From: Blepharisma japonicum | Lineage: Eukaryota; Ciliophora; Heterotrichea; Heterotrichida; Blepharismidae | DNA: 64,000 nt | NCBI GenBank assembly: GCA_949751835.1 | Contig: CATKHK010000008.1 | Location: forward strand, 496,001 to 560,000 | Direction of reading: 5' to 3' | Shown here: one piece after another, positions 1-11,672 of the stretch | How positions within the stretch are numbered: the first letter of the stretch is position 1 | How the letters are laid out: the number at the start of each line of letters is the position of its first letter | Notes under the pieces: generated by a model | What the model saw: only the letters and a program-made list of their open reading frames with translations | Database searches by the model: none | What the model was told of the DNA's origin: nothing | Translations under genes and position numbers: made by a program

Positions 1-234
1 AAATTGAGATAAATTAATTGATTACTTGAAAATTTTAAATTTTAAGCTTGACCATATCGTGGCACTGCTCTGATTTACTTTTTCTTCTGTTGCTTTTCTG
101 GTGTTTTATAAAAGGATGCAAGCTTGGCTTTATTGATAAAACTGAATTAAAAATGCATCAGCAGAATACTTTTAGATTAATAAAAAAAATAATTGACTTG
201 GTAAAAATTTAAGTATTCAATTCCCACATAAAGG

Positions 235-358
235 CTATTCAATTGAAGGCCAAATGTAATAGGATTCAAGAGCAAACTTTGAAACTACATTATCATCATC
301 ATCATCAATTCTTAAGAAGTAGCTGTAATAGCCTTTTAATCCACTAAGGAAAATTAAT
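235..358 (-). pseudogene. Short decayed coding remnant
   Basis: About 40 codons read cleanly on the minus strand (motifs GLKGYYSYFL, a run of five Asp, then KFALESYYIWPSIE and TAG), with nothing convincing upstream. A second coding-like scrap ending in KTPEKQQKKK and TAA lies at about 70-135. No start codon, no intron that joins them and no recognisable family. The Asp run is encoded by the (ATC)n microsatellite at about 291-306. Most likely the worn tail of an old gene. It could also be a last exon whose upstream part I cannot see. Confidence 0.3.
291..306. repeat. Short (ATC)n microsatellite
   Basis: About five ATC units in a row. Read on the minus strand they give a poly-Asp run inside a decayed coding remnant, so this is probably an old codon run rather than a regulatory repeat. 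Confidence 0.6.
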
Positions 359-474
359 TTATTTATAAATTGGATTGTTCAATAATTTTTAGTAATTAAA
401 AAGAGCAGATTAAATGCTTAAACTATGAAAATAAAAAAATTAAAAAAGGCAGATTATACTTTTCTTTATGATAA

Positions 475-3400
475 TTATGCATCATATATTCATTGAGATG
501 CTGAAAAACACTTCTGATTTTTTGAATATTTATCTGGAGTTACGAAAAGCGAGGCTTCTGCATAAGAGTTGTTATGTATTGAAGAAGCATTACCCTGAAC
601 TCTTGGTAGCATCTTCAATTCATTTATTTCAGTGGCTAAAATCTTAGTTCCTAGAATAAATTTGAATAAAACTCCCATTTCGATCCCTTTTTCTGAGATC
701 AATAAACTTGGGAATTTAAAACTTTGCAAAAGCATTCCAACAAATCCCAAAATACTCCACCCAGTCACTAATGCAATTTCCCAGAAGAAATTATTTCCAT
801 TATTGACAACAGAATGAACACTTGAAACCGCATTGCTCCAAATTACAGCAAAAATTGATATAATAGCCCACATATTCATTCTTGGATAGTTATAAATATT
901 TACTTTTCAGTATAAAAAAGCAAGGGCAAGTAGCATGAAGGAATAAATCATCCCTCCAAGAGCTTTACTTATTAAAAGAAGGTTTTGATTGACTCCAATC
1001 ATTATAAAATACAGGGCTGATTTGTACACTGCCACCTTTGGATTTATAATTATATTGAAGATTGGATGAAAAAATTGCCATGAAGGCTGAAAGTAAATGA
1101 CAAGAGTCATATACACTAGTAAAATTATAAGACAAAGTAAAGAAATCGCTAAATGAAACCCTGACCAGCAATATGTATAGCAATCATGAGATACAAAGCT
1201 ATCAGTAATAGAGTCCCCAACGCTCTCTCTGCATAAAAATATAGATAAAAGTATTGATACTAATGGAATATACGCAATACTGCAAAGTAAAAGAATCCCT
1301 ATTTTTGCTATTAGCTCATTAAGTTCGAAGAAGTAATAAGCATACTTTTTGCTCAATTTTTTTCATAATACACACGCTGAATAAGCCATAAAGCTTATAA
1401 GTGATATTACTACATATACTTCAATTCAAAAATTATCACCGGTGATGTCTAATGGTCCATTCCAATCTGAAGATAAAAGCTTGATAGACTTGGAAATCAC
1501 TGCACTATAAGATCTCATATCTGGACCGATTGCTATTAATTCTAGAGTTTCTACTCAAAGAATTGCCATTATCAAGAGGTCTCCAAATTTCATCATTTTT
1601 GGTTCCTTAAGAATTTGAATTTTAGAACCTCTTCATCGTGCTTTTTGAAAAATTCCTAAAAATATTTCAACTACAATTAAGAAGCCAACAATGGCTAAAA
1701 ATATCATTTTTCCATCCAAAGAATCTTGCACTAATCTGTAATCAAATGGACAGTCGATTTGATTTGCTCTCATATCGCTTGGAATCGTATTTGTTTCACC
1801 TGGCCATGTAATTTTATTGAAATAAAATCTTTGGGTTCCGGAAATGCTATAATTTCCGACCTTTTCATCTCCTTTCTGAGATATGTTTGAAACAGGAAGT
1901 ACACTAAAAATATTTAGATAAAAATTACTTCTGCTATTGCTATCTGGCTCAATAGAAACAGTCCCAGTTACCCCTACAAATCTTTGCTTTCTGATGTTTG
2001 CGTTGACTGCTGAAGAGTTTTCGAGGTTATCTCCTTTAGAAATGCTATAGTCAATTCCATTTAAAGCCAGCATAGTCTGGTCAAAAGCAAATCCCATAAA
2101 ATTTGACCAATGAAAGATTTGCTCTACTTGATTTTTTAGGGTTTCACCATAGGTTCCTATCCATTCAGCAGTATGCACAGTTAAGGACCTTTGTAAGAGT
2201 TCAAGAATTTTATCACTTTCTTTTTCAAACTCAACAACAAGATCAGTAACAGAAACTCTGTAATGATGTAAAAACAGCAAGTCCCCTTTTCTTATTCCTA
2301 AGTCATAAAGTGATATGAGAAGACTCCCAAATGTTATGGGATCGACCAAAGCAATAACAATCCTGCATTTAGTGCTGATTATATCTAAGAAAAAGTCTTT
2401 GTAATTCTCAAACTGGTCAGTCGTATAAGTAGTGCTGAAATAATAAGATTGATTATTAGCAATTCCTATATGTAAACTTGAGAGCTGAGTTAACACAATT
2501 TCATATGCACTTTGAGCTCATTCAGGTCTTTGGATAAGCACAATATTTTTTCAGCCAAAAATATTTGCAAGCTCAGGAAGAAGTCCAGCTGTGTATGACA
2601 TTTCTTTAAGAACTGTCATTAATTCTGGAAATGCTGTCTTGTTAGAAAATAAAGGCATAGCGCATCCATCAGATATTATAGGAATTGAAATGCTAAGGGC
2701 TCTAAAATCTAGGATATCTCCATAGCAAACATTATCATATAAAGAGGACAAATAAACTACTCCAATCTTGTCTTTGAGCTTTCCAAAGCATGGTCTTGAG
2801 TAGCTTGGATCGTAAACAGTCGCCCCACAATCTGTAGATTGAATATTCAAATTAAAATTTCTAAGAAGACCAGATTGATAAGCAACGCTAAAGGCATAAT
2901 GGTTTCCTTGCCGGATCAAAGCAAGATAAGTAAAATTGGCGCTGCCTGGATCTGTTATACCATCGGCAAGAGAAATAGTTATGCTTACCTTAGGTAGGTT
3001 CGGGATGATAGTGGAATTTCCAGGGTAAACCAAATCACTTTGAATAGAAAAATTTCCGTTTTTAAATTCTCCAACTTTAATTTTTTCACCATTTTGGATA
3101 TTTATAATAGAAAAATTTGGAATAGGATGGTGACTGATAGTTTCCTCTTCCAGAATTGCAACCATTTCTTCAGCTGTATAATCTATTATCTGCAAGATCT
3201 TATCTAATATCTTTTCTAAACCCAAATATTCAAAATGGCTGTAGTCTTTTGCACTTTCAAGGCCTTCTTCAGTATAAAATACCAATCCATTATTGCTAAA
3301 ATTTCCTCAAATGCTATCGCTTCCTAAAATGATTCCATATCCGCTTTCCAACATCTTTTTAGAATCCAAACTTTTGACTATCATAGAAGAGCTTTGGCCA

Positions 3401-3981
3401 TTATTAAGAATGACGATATTTCCAACTCCATTTGTTTTAACTTCTCTTCCTATAATTAGATTATAAATATCTTGTGTTTCATCATTTGTACAAAACACAG
3501 GTGAGGCTTGGCCTTTATTTTCAAATAAAAGGACAATTGGATTCACTGCACTATTTGATACTATTATAAAAGTTTCTCAGTCGAAATAATTCATAAGTTG
3601 GCTTAATGCTTGATAATGAAAATTATAAGAAACATGACTAAAAAATTCATATTTTCCATAAATACCTGTAGGCTGTCGCAAATTTATATAGAGAAAATGA
3701 GCAACTTCTGAGTAAGCTTGAATTTGAAATGAGTAAAAAGTATTAAAAGTTGCGTCAATCACAAGACTTGGCAAATGAATGCAGTCATTTTTAATTTCGC
3801 AGTGTTCAACATTTGTTATAATAATGGTGAAGTTGTTTTGAAACTTTTCATTTAAAGATATCGACAAGTTCCTTGCCAGAGTGGGGTTTGTGGATTCTGA
3901 TACTAATAAATCAATATTCATAGCTTGGAATTTAAGAATTAAAAATTGAAGCCGAAAGACGATTGCTGCAATTAAAACCAT
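475..3981 (-). CDS. Large receptor-like membrane protein with N-terminal ligand-binding-like region and several TM helices
   Basis: One uninterrupted frame of about 1168 codons when TGA is Trp; at least eight internal TGA codons lie in otherwise continuous protein. ATG at 3981 is the only start after an upstream in-frame TAA and opens a hydrophobic, signal-peptide-like N-terminus. The first ~755 residues are extracellular-like and Asn/Ser-rich, with a stretch (NIVLIQRPEWAQSAYE, then IVIALVDP) resembling type-I periplasmic-binding or ANF-receptor lobes. A first TM helix lies at about 756-775, followed by a soluble patch (RGSKIQILKEPKMMKFGDLL) and six or seven more helices up to about 1090. The short C-terminal tail carries no cyclase or kinase domain. 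The layout recalls class C GPCRs or ciliate receptor-family ligand-binding proteins, but I see no diagnostic GPCR motif. No introns. Confidence 0.75.
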
Positions 3982-5003
3982 ATTTCATATAAAATAAAAC
4001 CAAATGATTCATTACCAAGTTAAAATTTAATTGCTACTCAATAATTTTTTCCTTTAGCGACTAGCTAGGCTATAAAATTTTGATCACAAACTTTTTAAAA
4101 ATTTAAATTTAGGATATTTGAACTTTATACAATTTGTAAAGTGTATACTTTAAGACTAAATTAATCTTAAGATTTTAGCTAATATTTATAGGAAAAATAT
4201 TATTTTAAAACCTTTGCTGTTAACGAAGGCAAGTTAATTATTAAAAACAAGAATTACAGTGATATTGCTTGATATTCAAAGGAAGAGTTAGCATTATTTT
4301 TAATTTTACAATAAAATCCTAATTAAGGATAAAATATCAATTAAATGAAATTGGTATAATTTATTGTTCATAATTATTAAATATAAAGCTAGTTAAATAG
4401 AAAATTAAAAAAAAAAAATGCAAAAAAGAAATTGAAAGTTTTGCAATTAAAATAAGATTTAATTAAGTTCTAAAGCATTCAATTAGGCTGCGGAAGATCC
4501 TCATATATTTGAATAATTTTTAGATTAATCTCAGAGCACTTATTTAAAAATTCTTATTTAAAAATAAAATTTTATTTAATATTATATCAAAATTGGATAT
4601 TTGTTATCATATATAATAATTAAACACTTGCCCTTGCTTTGGAAATACATTTTTTAGTGATCATGTTTAAGCTGTATACAATACCTATTTCCTCTCCTGT
4701 TTGTGAAAAGATATTTTGCTCACTAGCAAAGAACTATAAATTTATTTGGTATTGCTATATTCATTTTCAAATAGAACTATCTTCACTTTTTATAAAAATA
4801 ATCGAAAATTGCATTTGATATCTTACGTTTTTTTGTTAAATGCTCTTTTCTACTCCAATGTAAATAATTATTTTAATATCAAGAACTCAAGAATCAATTA
4901 AACAGCAAGCATTAAAGCAAAGAGGTTGTAGACAGTGCATTTTAACATTGTAAAATTAAAATGATTAATATTTTATAACTTAATTAAGACGTCTAAAATT
5001 AAA
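3982..5003. other. AT-rich intergenic stretch
   Basis: About 1 kb separating two minus-strand genes. No open frame, RNA gene or repeat that I can support; it must contain the promoter of the receptor-like gene and the 3' flank of none other. Confidence 0.6.
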
Positions 5004-6503
5004 TTATTTAGAACGTGGAAATTGAATCTCTATATCAATGTCTTCAAGAACAGGATAGAGATTTGGTGCATTGTTTAAGATATTTGGAGGATTAACATTA
5101 ACTGGCTCGAAAGCATTGTCTCCATTTCCTTTAGATTTTTTTTTTTTTAATCGAAAGAGTATAATCAAAGAAGTAACCAAAATCGAAAAAACTAGCACAG
5201 GGATGACTATTATTATTGCCAACTTCCAGGCTGGCATTGAACTACTGCTTTTCGAGGATGAAACCTCTCCGCCTGATGAAGTACTGTTAGAGCCTGTTGT
5301 AGAATTTGTTGTCCCGGTGCCAGAACCCCCAGATGACCCTGAGCCTCCAGACGATCCTGAGCCTGATGATGCTGAATCCTTACTGATCTGAGGTTGAGAG
5401 CCAACAGTAGCAAGGCCAATTTTCATATTTTCCTTATCAAAAAGGGTATAAAATCTTCTGAGAAACATGTCACCTAAAATTCATGTATTTTCAATTGATG
5501 AAACGTCAAATGTTGGATAGCAATAATCATTAACTTTTTGCATATACCCAGAAGATAGAATTCTGAATTTGAATCCACTTATTTGGAGTATCAGGTCAGG
5601 GTATTTTTCGTTACAATTGCAACTAGTTTGCCCATAGCTATCAATAATGCAGGCATATTTACTATTTAATTGCTTGAAAATACTACTAACTACTTCATTC
5701 GGCCCTAAAATTCAGCTAGTTCCAGGGCTAATTACTGCTTTAGACCCTCCTGTAAAGTTTACCCCATCAAAAATGGTATGATCGTAGTTTAATTGCCAAT
5801 ATCCATTTGAGCTTGTCGCATCTATATAAATGAAATCACTTTCTGCTGCGTATTTAGAGATATCATGTCCATCAATAATAAGCATTGAATCACCCTCCTT
5901 CGGTAAGTCAGTAAAGCTACTTGAATCATTTAAATAAAGAGAAAAGATCATTTGATTAATATCACGTTGATTGTATAAAGTATCAAGAAGAGAGCTACTC
6001 CCATCGTTTGAGGAGTTAAAGCCTAATCCTAGTATTCCATCTGGCTTGAGGTAATCAGTCCCAATCTCATGATCTATTAAAATGATTCCTTGATGATTTG
6101 CAGTAAGCTCTCCTATGCTTAGCGAGTCTTTTCCAGCGTAACCACTCATTATTCCAACTGCTTCTAAGGTGATATCATTTTTTGTCGCTTGAAACGTTGT
6201 TGATTGACTAGAATTAAATTTTTCAGTCCAACTACGGCATGATTCGCAACTTTTTACATCTACAGCTACTCAACAGGTTTTTAGTGATACCATTAGAGAA
6301 AAAGATTGTTTAGGAGTTCCTATTCCAGCTTCGATAAAATATTGGTTCTAATTGAATCTTACGTTTTCGTAGTTTGTTATAGCTGTTGATGATGAAAGCC
6401 CTCTAAGTGAATAAGGATTTCAAAATAAAGGCTTTGATTTTTTAAGTAAAGGTATCTGAATTAAAGCTTTTGATAATAGCGCTAGAGCTAAGAAAAAAAT
6501 CAT
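5004..6503 (-). CDS. Membrane-anchored pepsin-like protein lacking both catalytic aspartates (pseudoprotease)
   Basis: About 494 residues after removing a 15-nt intron (6348..6362). ATG at 6503 opens a signal peptide (MIFFLALALLS). The A1 pepsin fold is clear: FIEAGIGTPKQSF near the first active-site strand, YAGKDSLSIGEL, PDGILGLGF, LGPNEVVSSI and a C-terminal WILGDMFLRRFYTLFD followed by MKIGLA. Both active-site motifs are altered: the DTGSS position reads SLKTC, and the DTGTS position reads SPGTS. The C-terminus has a long Ser/Gly-rich linker, one TM helix (LAIIIVIPVLVFSILV), a KKKK stop-transfer and a ~45-residue cytoplasmic tail. The architecture suggests a type I surface or endomembrane protein that binds rather than cuts peptides (inference). 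The reading frame is otherwise intact, so this does not look like a dying gene. Confidence 0.85.
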
Positions 6504-7576
6504 TGCTGAATTATATCTTAATATTATTTTCGAGCAATCAATATATAGGGTATTTATGCTTAAACCCTATTTGTTCTATATTTTTTAAATCATTATCTGA
6601 AAAAACTAATTTTTAGATAGGTTCAAAATTCAAAGAAATATTTTTAATATATCATTGAAGAGAAATAAACCTAGAAGTTGAATGAAAAAAGATACTTATT
6701 AAATTATATTATAGGTTAAAGCATAATAAATTTGGATTAATTTATTTAATATTTACTTTAAACTTTTCACTTGCTTTGCAAAGCACTAATATTAAAGATA
6801 GATTCATATAAACAAAATTTTTCTTAATACCACTTAGCTTAGAAAGTAAATGAGAAAAGGTCGGTTTTGATCTAATTTTTTTTAATCAATTTTAATTGAC
6901 GGATTGATTGCAAAATCGAAATTAGTGAGCATAGGTTTAATAAAATTCGACAAACACAACAAGTTTTTTTATTAACTACAATATAAATTTATAGTAAAGA
7001 TATCATTATTTTTAATTCAAGTTATTTCAAACAAAATTGAGGTTGTTGATTAGATATAAAAAGATTTTAATATGAACAAGAACTTTTAATATTAAAAATA
7101 TAATTTTGAAGATTAAAGAGAAATAGTTTATTAAATTAAGTGGGTGAAAGTATTTAATAATAAAGCTATTAGTCTCAGCTTAAATTTAAAAACCTCGTTA
7201 TTATATTGTGGTTTTCATAAATAGATAGCTTTTATCTAAAAATTTTAGGTATTATAAAGATGAATTAATTAAATTTCATTAAAAGGGAGCTTGGCTGCAG
7301 CATATAAGAAATTTCAAATTAAATAAAATTATTAGAAAAGTTTTATTAAATAAAATTCATTTAATTATTAATTTTAATAGTCAAACAATTGAAAGAAGAG
7401 GATTTTAAAAATATCTGGAAGAGAGTTTATCATCTTAAAAATAAGTTAATATGTCGTAAAATAAGTCTTAACCGTTTCAACCATCATTATGAAAATAAAA
7501 TGATCAAACTATTGAATGCAATAAATTTGCAATTTTTCATGACTAACTTATACGATTTTATTAAAAAAAAGTTTCT
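6504..7576. other. AT-rich intergenic stretch
   Basis: About 1.07 kb with no supportable gene. A 63-codon plus-strand frame at 7389..7580 starts with TTG, is Lys/Asn-rich and looks like chance AT-rich sequence. Confidence 0.55.
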
Positions 7577-8165
7577 TTAAGGTCTTATTAAAGCAATAAA
7601 TGTCGCTCTAATTATTCTTTTGAGGCTGTCTGCTTTCTCTTTATCATCAGAAGTCAGAATCAAATAAGCTTTAGTCATGACAGAGTAGTTTTGTGGTGGC
7701 CCCTTTAAATCGCTTTCTATTTGATTTTTAATGCGTTCCATTCTCTTTTTATGCTCGTTTTTTTTATCCATCCTCTCTTTAATGATTTCTGCTCGTTTCC
7801 TTAAATAGTTGGTGTTTCGCTGCTTTTCAACTTTGAAATGATGCTCGTGCTTCAAGGCTTCCACTTCCTAAATTAGCTGTTACATTTAAATAATAGCAGA
7901 ATTGATTGTCTAGCTTAAATATATTTGGATTCCAACTCAAGGCATGATCAACAATTTCGAATGCGTTTTTAGTAAACGCTTTTCCTTTCGAAGTGGTCAT
8001 CAAGTGCCTTAGCGAGTTAACATGGTTTATTAACACCTCTATAGGAGTATGGCCATGGGCTTTAAGGTAGTCTACTAGACATCCAACAGAAGTGTATCTA
8101 TACTTCTCGTCTAAGTTTTCGGAGCTTCTTGTATTGATGTCCATTCCTAGATTATTTCCTTCCAT
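7577..8165 (-). CDS. Small lineage-specific protein, paralogue 1 of a three-member family
   Basis: About 190 residues once a 16-nt intron (7868..7883, GTAACAGCTAATTTAG) is removed; exon 1 then runs CYYLN and exon 2 continues EVEALKHEHH. The first ~95 residues contain a compact helical-looking core (GCLVDYLKAHG, then GKAFTKNAFEIVDHAL, IFKLDNQFCYYLNE) shared with the genes at 9282 and 11127. The layout suggests a winged-helix-like fold, but I recognise no named domain. The second half is a Lys/Glu-rich coiled coil ending in a small conserved element (TKAYLILTS) and a basic-hydrophobic tail. The intron sits directly after the conserved IF...YYLN in both this gene and the next. Flanks are long AT-rich spacers. 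Function unknown; a second ATG seven codons in could be the true start. Confidence 0.75.
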
Positions 8166-9281
8166 TTATAAAGTTAAAATTGAAACCTAAAAATTATATG
8201 AACTTGAATAAAAATATGTTTAAATTCAATTTTACTTTTATTATTCAATATTTAATTTGCACTATAATCCTTTATCAACTTAAAGAATAAGTCATAATTC
8301 CTTTATGATAATTATGGATTGAAAATCAGTAAAAATTTATTGGGTTCCTTTTTTCACCTCTAAAATTAATTTTAAAGGTTAATCTTTAACTGTGCCTTGA
8401 ATTATTGCTATGAATTAAAAGTTAGGCATATGAAATTAAATTTAAGCTATTAAAATATATTATTATTCCTAATTCTTATGCCTGATAGCTCTTAAATTTA
8501 TATTTATATTTCCATTTTTTATTATGATTTGCGAGATGAATTTAAATTTTGATCGGAATAAAGCTGTCTATGATTTAAGGTTAATGATTTATCATTTAAT
8601 TACTCTCGCTAATTCTGGATTCTATCTGAAAATCATTTTAGGCTCTTAGTTGTAACAGACAATAAACCCTGCAATAAGAACTAGAAAATAAACTAAGTCT
8701 TATTTAAGACTCTTATACTTGCACCAATTTCATAGTTGATCTCCCCTCTTCTATTAAAACCCTCAAGAAATCAAAAGTTTCTCTACTTAGTTAATTAATT
8801 AGTGCCTTAAGTGAATTCACGCTCAAGTTTTTATATTATTAACTGGAAATTATATTCTTTGATGAGGAGGATTTGGAAATTGAAATTTTTAAATTTTAAT
8901 CAAAGATGAAAAGATTAGAGAAACTAAGATAAATGTAAAGATTATATTTCATGATTAAAGCAGCTTTTATTGCTTCTAAAAAATTTAATCTAATTCATAA
9001 AAATTATATTAATCCTCGGAAAGTGAAACGAAATATTCAGACTGGTATTTTGTCATTCCTTATTAATAAATGGTAATAATAGCATCTCTTTTATTTTCTT
9101 TAGCTTAAATAAAAGGAAGAGGAAGTTAAATTTTTCTGCTTATAGCTATTGCAAAAATATAATTTTAGACAGGAGAAGCTACTTTTTAATTATTAAGGAT
9201 TTCCAAACTTTCAAGAAAAGTAGTCGAGAAATGATATTGAACACATATAAAAAGAATTTAGAAGAATTCTTTAAATAAAAA
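8166..9281. other. AT-rich intergenic stretch
   Basis: About 1.1 kb between two paralogues of the same family. I see no continuous frame, no recognisable remnant and no RNA gene. Confidence 0.55.
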
Positions 9282-9992
9282 TTAGTTTAATTTTCTATAA
9301 AGATCATTGATTCTAAACTTTATTTCTGCTGCTACCATTGGGCTCTCTGATGTCAGCATTGCATATGCTTTGATTAAAGTTGAAAGATCCTCATTCTGAT
9401 ATTGCAGCTGAGATTGGATTTTGGTTTTTATCTCTTTATGCTTTTTTCTTTTAGCTTTATAATTTTCCAACTCTTCTTGCCGACTTGTTTCCTTTTTTTT
9501 TGTTTTTGCTCTTTTATGTAACTTTTCATATGCATCAGCGCAGTCTTCCTAATTATTTTTTACATTTAAATAGTAGCGAAAACTGTCATTCAAAAGAAAT
9601 ATTTTTGGCTCATTTGTAAGCGCATAATCTACTAATTCAATAGCATTTTTCCTATACGGCTTGCCAGATAAACTTTTTAATTTATGTATTTTTGTTTTTA
9701 CATGCTCAATTAGATCTTCTATTCTTGTTGGGCTTCGTGACTTCATGTAGTTAATTAAGCAACCTACAATTGTATTGTTGTATTTTTCAACATGATCTGT
9801 GCTTAGACAAACAATTTTTGGCTTTCAGGAGTTGGGATCTATTAATTGATCGCTTTCTTCTGAAGAGGTTTCATATTGCTTTTCATCCTGATCAAAATTT
9901 TCCAAAGAGTTTAGGAGATTTTGAGTTAAATTTTGAGGTCCTTTTTCATTCATGTTTATTCTTGGCTGGCTTTCAGGAGAATATTTAACCAT
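9282..9992 (-). CDS. Small lineage-specific protein, paralogue 2
   Basis: About 231 residues after removing a 15-nt intron (9549..9563, GTAAAAAATAATTAG). ATG at 9992 is chosen because upstream in-frame codons give only a GTG. It has a ~70-residue acidic, Gln/Asn-rich N-terminal extension absent from its paralogues, with one TGA-coded Trp. The shared core follows (GCLINYMKSR, LIEHV, GKPYRKNAIELVDYAL, IFLLNDSFRYYLNE), then a Lys-rich coiled coil and the C-terminal element IKAYAMLTS. The intron falls at exactly the same point as in the 7577 gene (YYLN^E), so the copies descend from an intron-bearing ancestor. Function not recognised. Confidence 0.75.
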
Positions 9993-10149
9993 CTTAATTA
10001 TAAGCTTGGGCACTAGCTTTCTAAATTAAAATTATAATTTATAAAAAAGAAGCCTTTATAGAAATAGGGTTAAGAATATAAAAATTTATATTTGTAGCTC
10101 TATATATTAGCAATTAATTAGTCATAATATTGTTTATAATTATTAACTT

Positions 10150-10540
10150 ACTAAATTAATAATATGCAAACTAAATTGCTCTGCAAATTCGAGAATAAAA
10201 GCTTCAGTCTTGAGTTTAGAGAAATTTCTTAACTTTGATGATTCATCTTAATCATTATTTTTCCTTAAGGTCTCAAAACTTGACCATAATTCTTTTCTTG
10301 ATTTGATTAATTCAAAGTCACTGGAATAAATAATAGTTTAATCATCATTAATATAGCCTTGTAGTTATTTCTAAGCTTAAATTGTTTAAAAGGGTTAACC
10401 TAATTTTTTTAGGTTTCATTTACTGTAAAAATAAAAATAAGGGAAAAATGATCGCTTGTCACTCTGTAAAGCTTATTAAATCTTTCTTGCTTCATTGCGA
10501 TAAAATACGAAAGAATCCTCTCTGATTAAAGTAGAGTCAA
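10150..10540 (-). pseudogene. Decayed coding remnants
   Basis: Several coding-like pieces on the minus strand are separated by stops and frame changes: ERILSYFIAMKQERFNKLY..., KKIRLTLLNNLSLEITT and DFELIKSRKELWSSFETLRK...ESSKLRNFSKLKTEAFILEF. Their amino-acid composition is that of protein rather than random AT-rich DNA. I find no GT-AG micro-introns that would join them. They lie between two live members of the small paralogous family, but I cannot show they belong to it. The remaining sequence up to 11126 shows nothing I can support. Confidence 0.35.
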
Positions 10541-11126
10541 GTCTTACTTAGTATTAGCTTTGAGAGTTGTTACTATACCACAGGGGCTATCACTAAGAAA
10601 ATTACTTTTAAATATACTTTATTCAAAAAATTATGCATTTTAAGTGTAATTTGTCTGAAATCGGCAAAAGGGTAAATATTCTTTGAAAAACTTTATCAAC
10701 GCTCGAAAATATCAGCACTTTTGAAACTACTTTCACTATGGCAGTGCTAATTATATATCTTCATGGAAAGCATCATTATAGGAAAAATGCTTATACTTTA
10801 AAATTTTCACTATAGCAGAAGAAAATTTTGAATCTGCATGCGAGCTTAAAAAAACCTAATATAATTTTTGATAGTTTAAGCTAGCTGCAGACACCAATTT
10901 ACATTGCTATTCTCTGCTTGCCACAGAGAGCCATTCTAGGCAGCTTAGATTGATTATTTTTGATAATACTATACGCTTAAGCTCAATTAAGACAAGAGCT
11001 CCATCAGCTATGCAATGATATTAAATGCTATCCAAAGGTTTATCTTATTATTCAATTTAATCTTTGATTCAAGTTACTTCAATATAAATGATTTTCAAAA
11101 TTTTAAAACGATTAAATATTAACCAT

Positions 11127-11672
11127 TTAACTATTATTAGCTAACTTGGTATATTTCTCATCAATTGCCTTACTAACATTTTCACTTTCTTTATTTTCAT
11201 TCACTAGCACTTCATCAAGCTTCAACAAGTTTTTGAATACAAGATATTGAATTTCTTCCTCTCCTCTTTGCTTCTTTTTTTCTAGTTTCTTTTTTGAATA
11301 TTTAGAAATAATCGAAACTTGCTCATTCTCAAAATCCTCCAAATTTTCGACCTACATAAGCGTTACAATAAGTGACCATTTTTTATTATTGTCCACACTA
11401 AAAATTTGTCCATTTCGGATTAGGGTTGATCTGGTGATCTGCTCAGAGGTTTGGGCATATTTTTTGCCTTTATGATTTCGGAGTGAGCTAATATTGGATT
11501 CAATATGATTTTCAAGTTCACTTAAAGTTGAAAATCCATGGATTTTTAAAAACCCTATTAAACAGCCTTCAGAAGTTGCATTAAATTTAGTAGTGGAACT
11601 ATAATAGCTTGCTTCTTTTGTAGAAATGGGTTGCTGATTAGCTAGCTCGAATTTCTCAATTTGTCTGTCCAT
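11127..11672 (-). CDS. Small lineage-specific protein, paralogue 3 (most diverged)
   Basis: About 176 residues with a 15-nt intron (11352..11366, GTAACGCTTATGTAG). ATG at 11672 (MDRQIEK) is the first ATG; an upstream extension would need TTG. Core motifs match the other two copies in order: EGCLIGFLKIHG, a Leu-rich SELENHIES, LRNHKGKKY and GQIFSVDNNKKWSLI. Exon 2 is a Glu/Lys coiled coil, but the C-terminal KAYxxLTS element of the other copies is not obvious. The intron again follows the aromatic-hydrophobic strand after the IF motif. Unknown function. Confidence 0.7.

Noticed and set aside
475-3981. Receptor guanylate cyclase
   Set aside because: No cyclase or kinase-homology domain; several TM helices follow the ectodomain instead of one.
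5071-5391. 106-codon plus-strand frame with Pro/Glu repeats
   Set aside because: Antisense of the Ser/Gly-rich linker and TM region of the pepsin-like gene.
7389-7580. 63-codon plus-strand frame
   Set aside because: TTG start, AT-driven composition (Lys, Asn, Phe, Ile), no homology-like motif and overlaps the end of a better gene.
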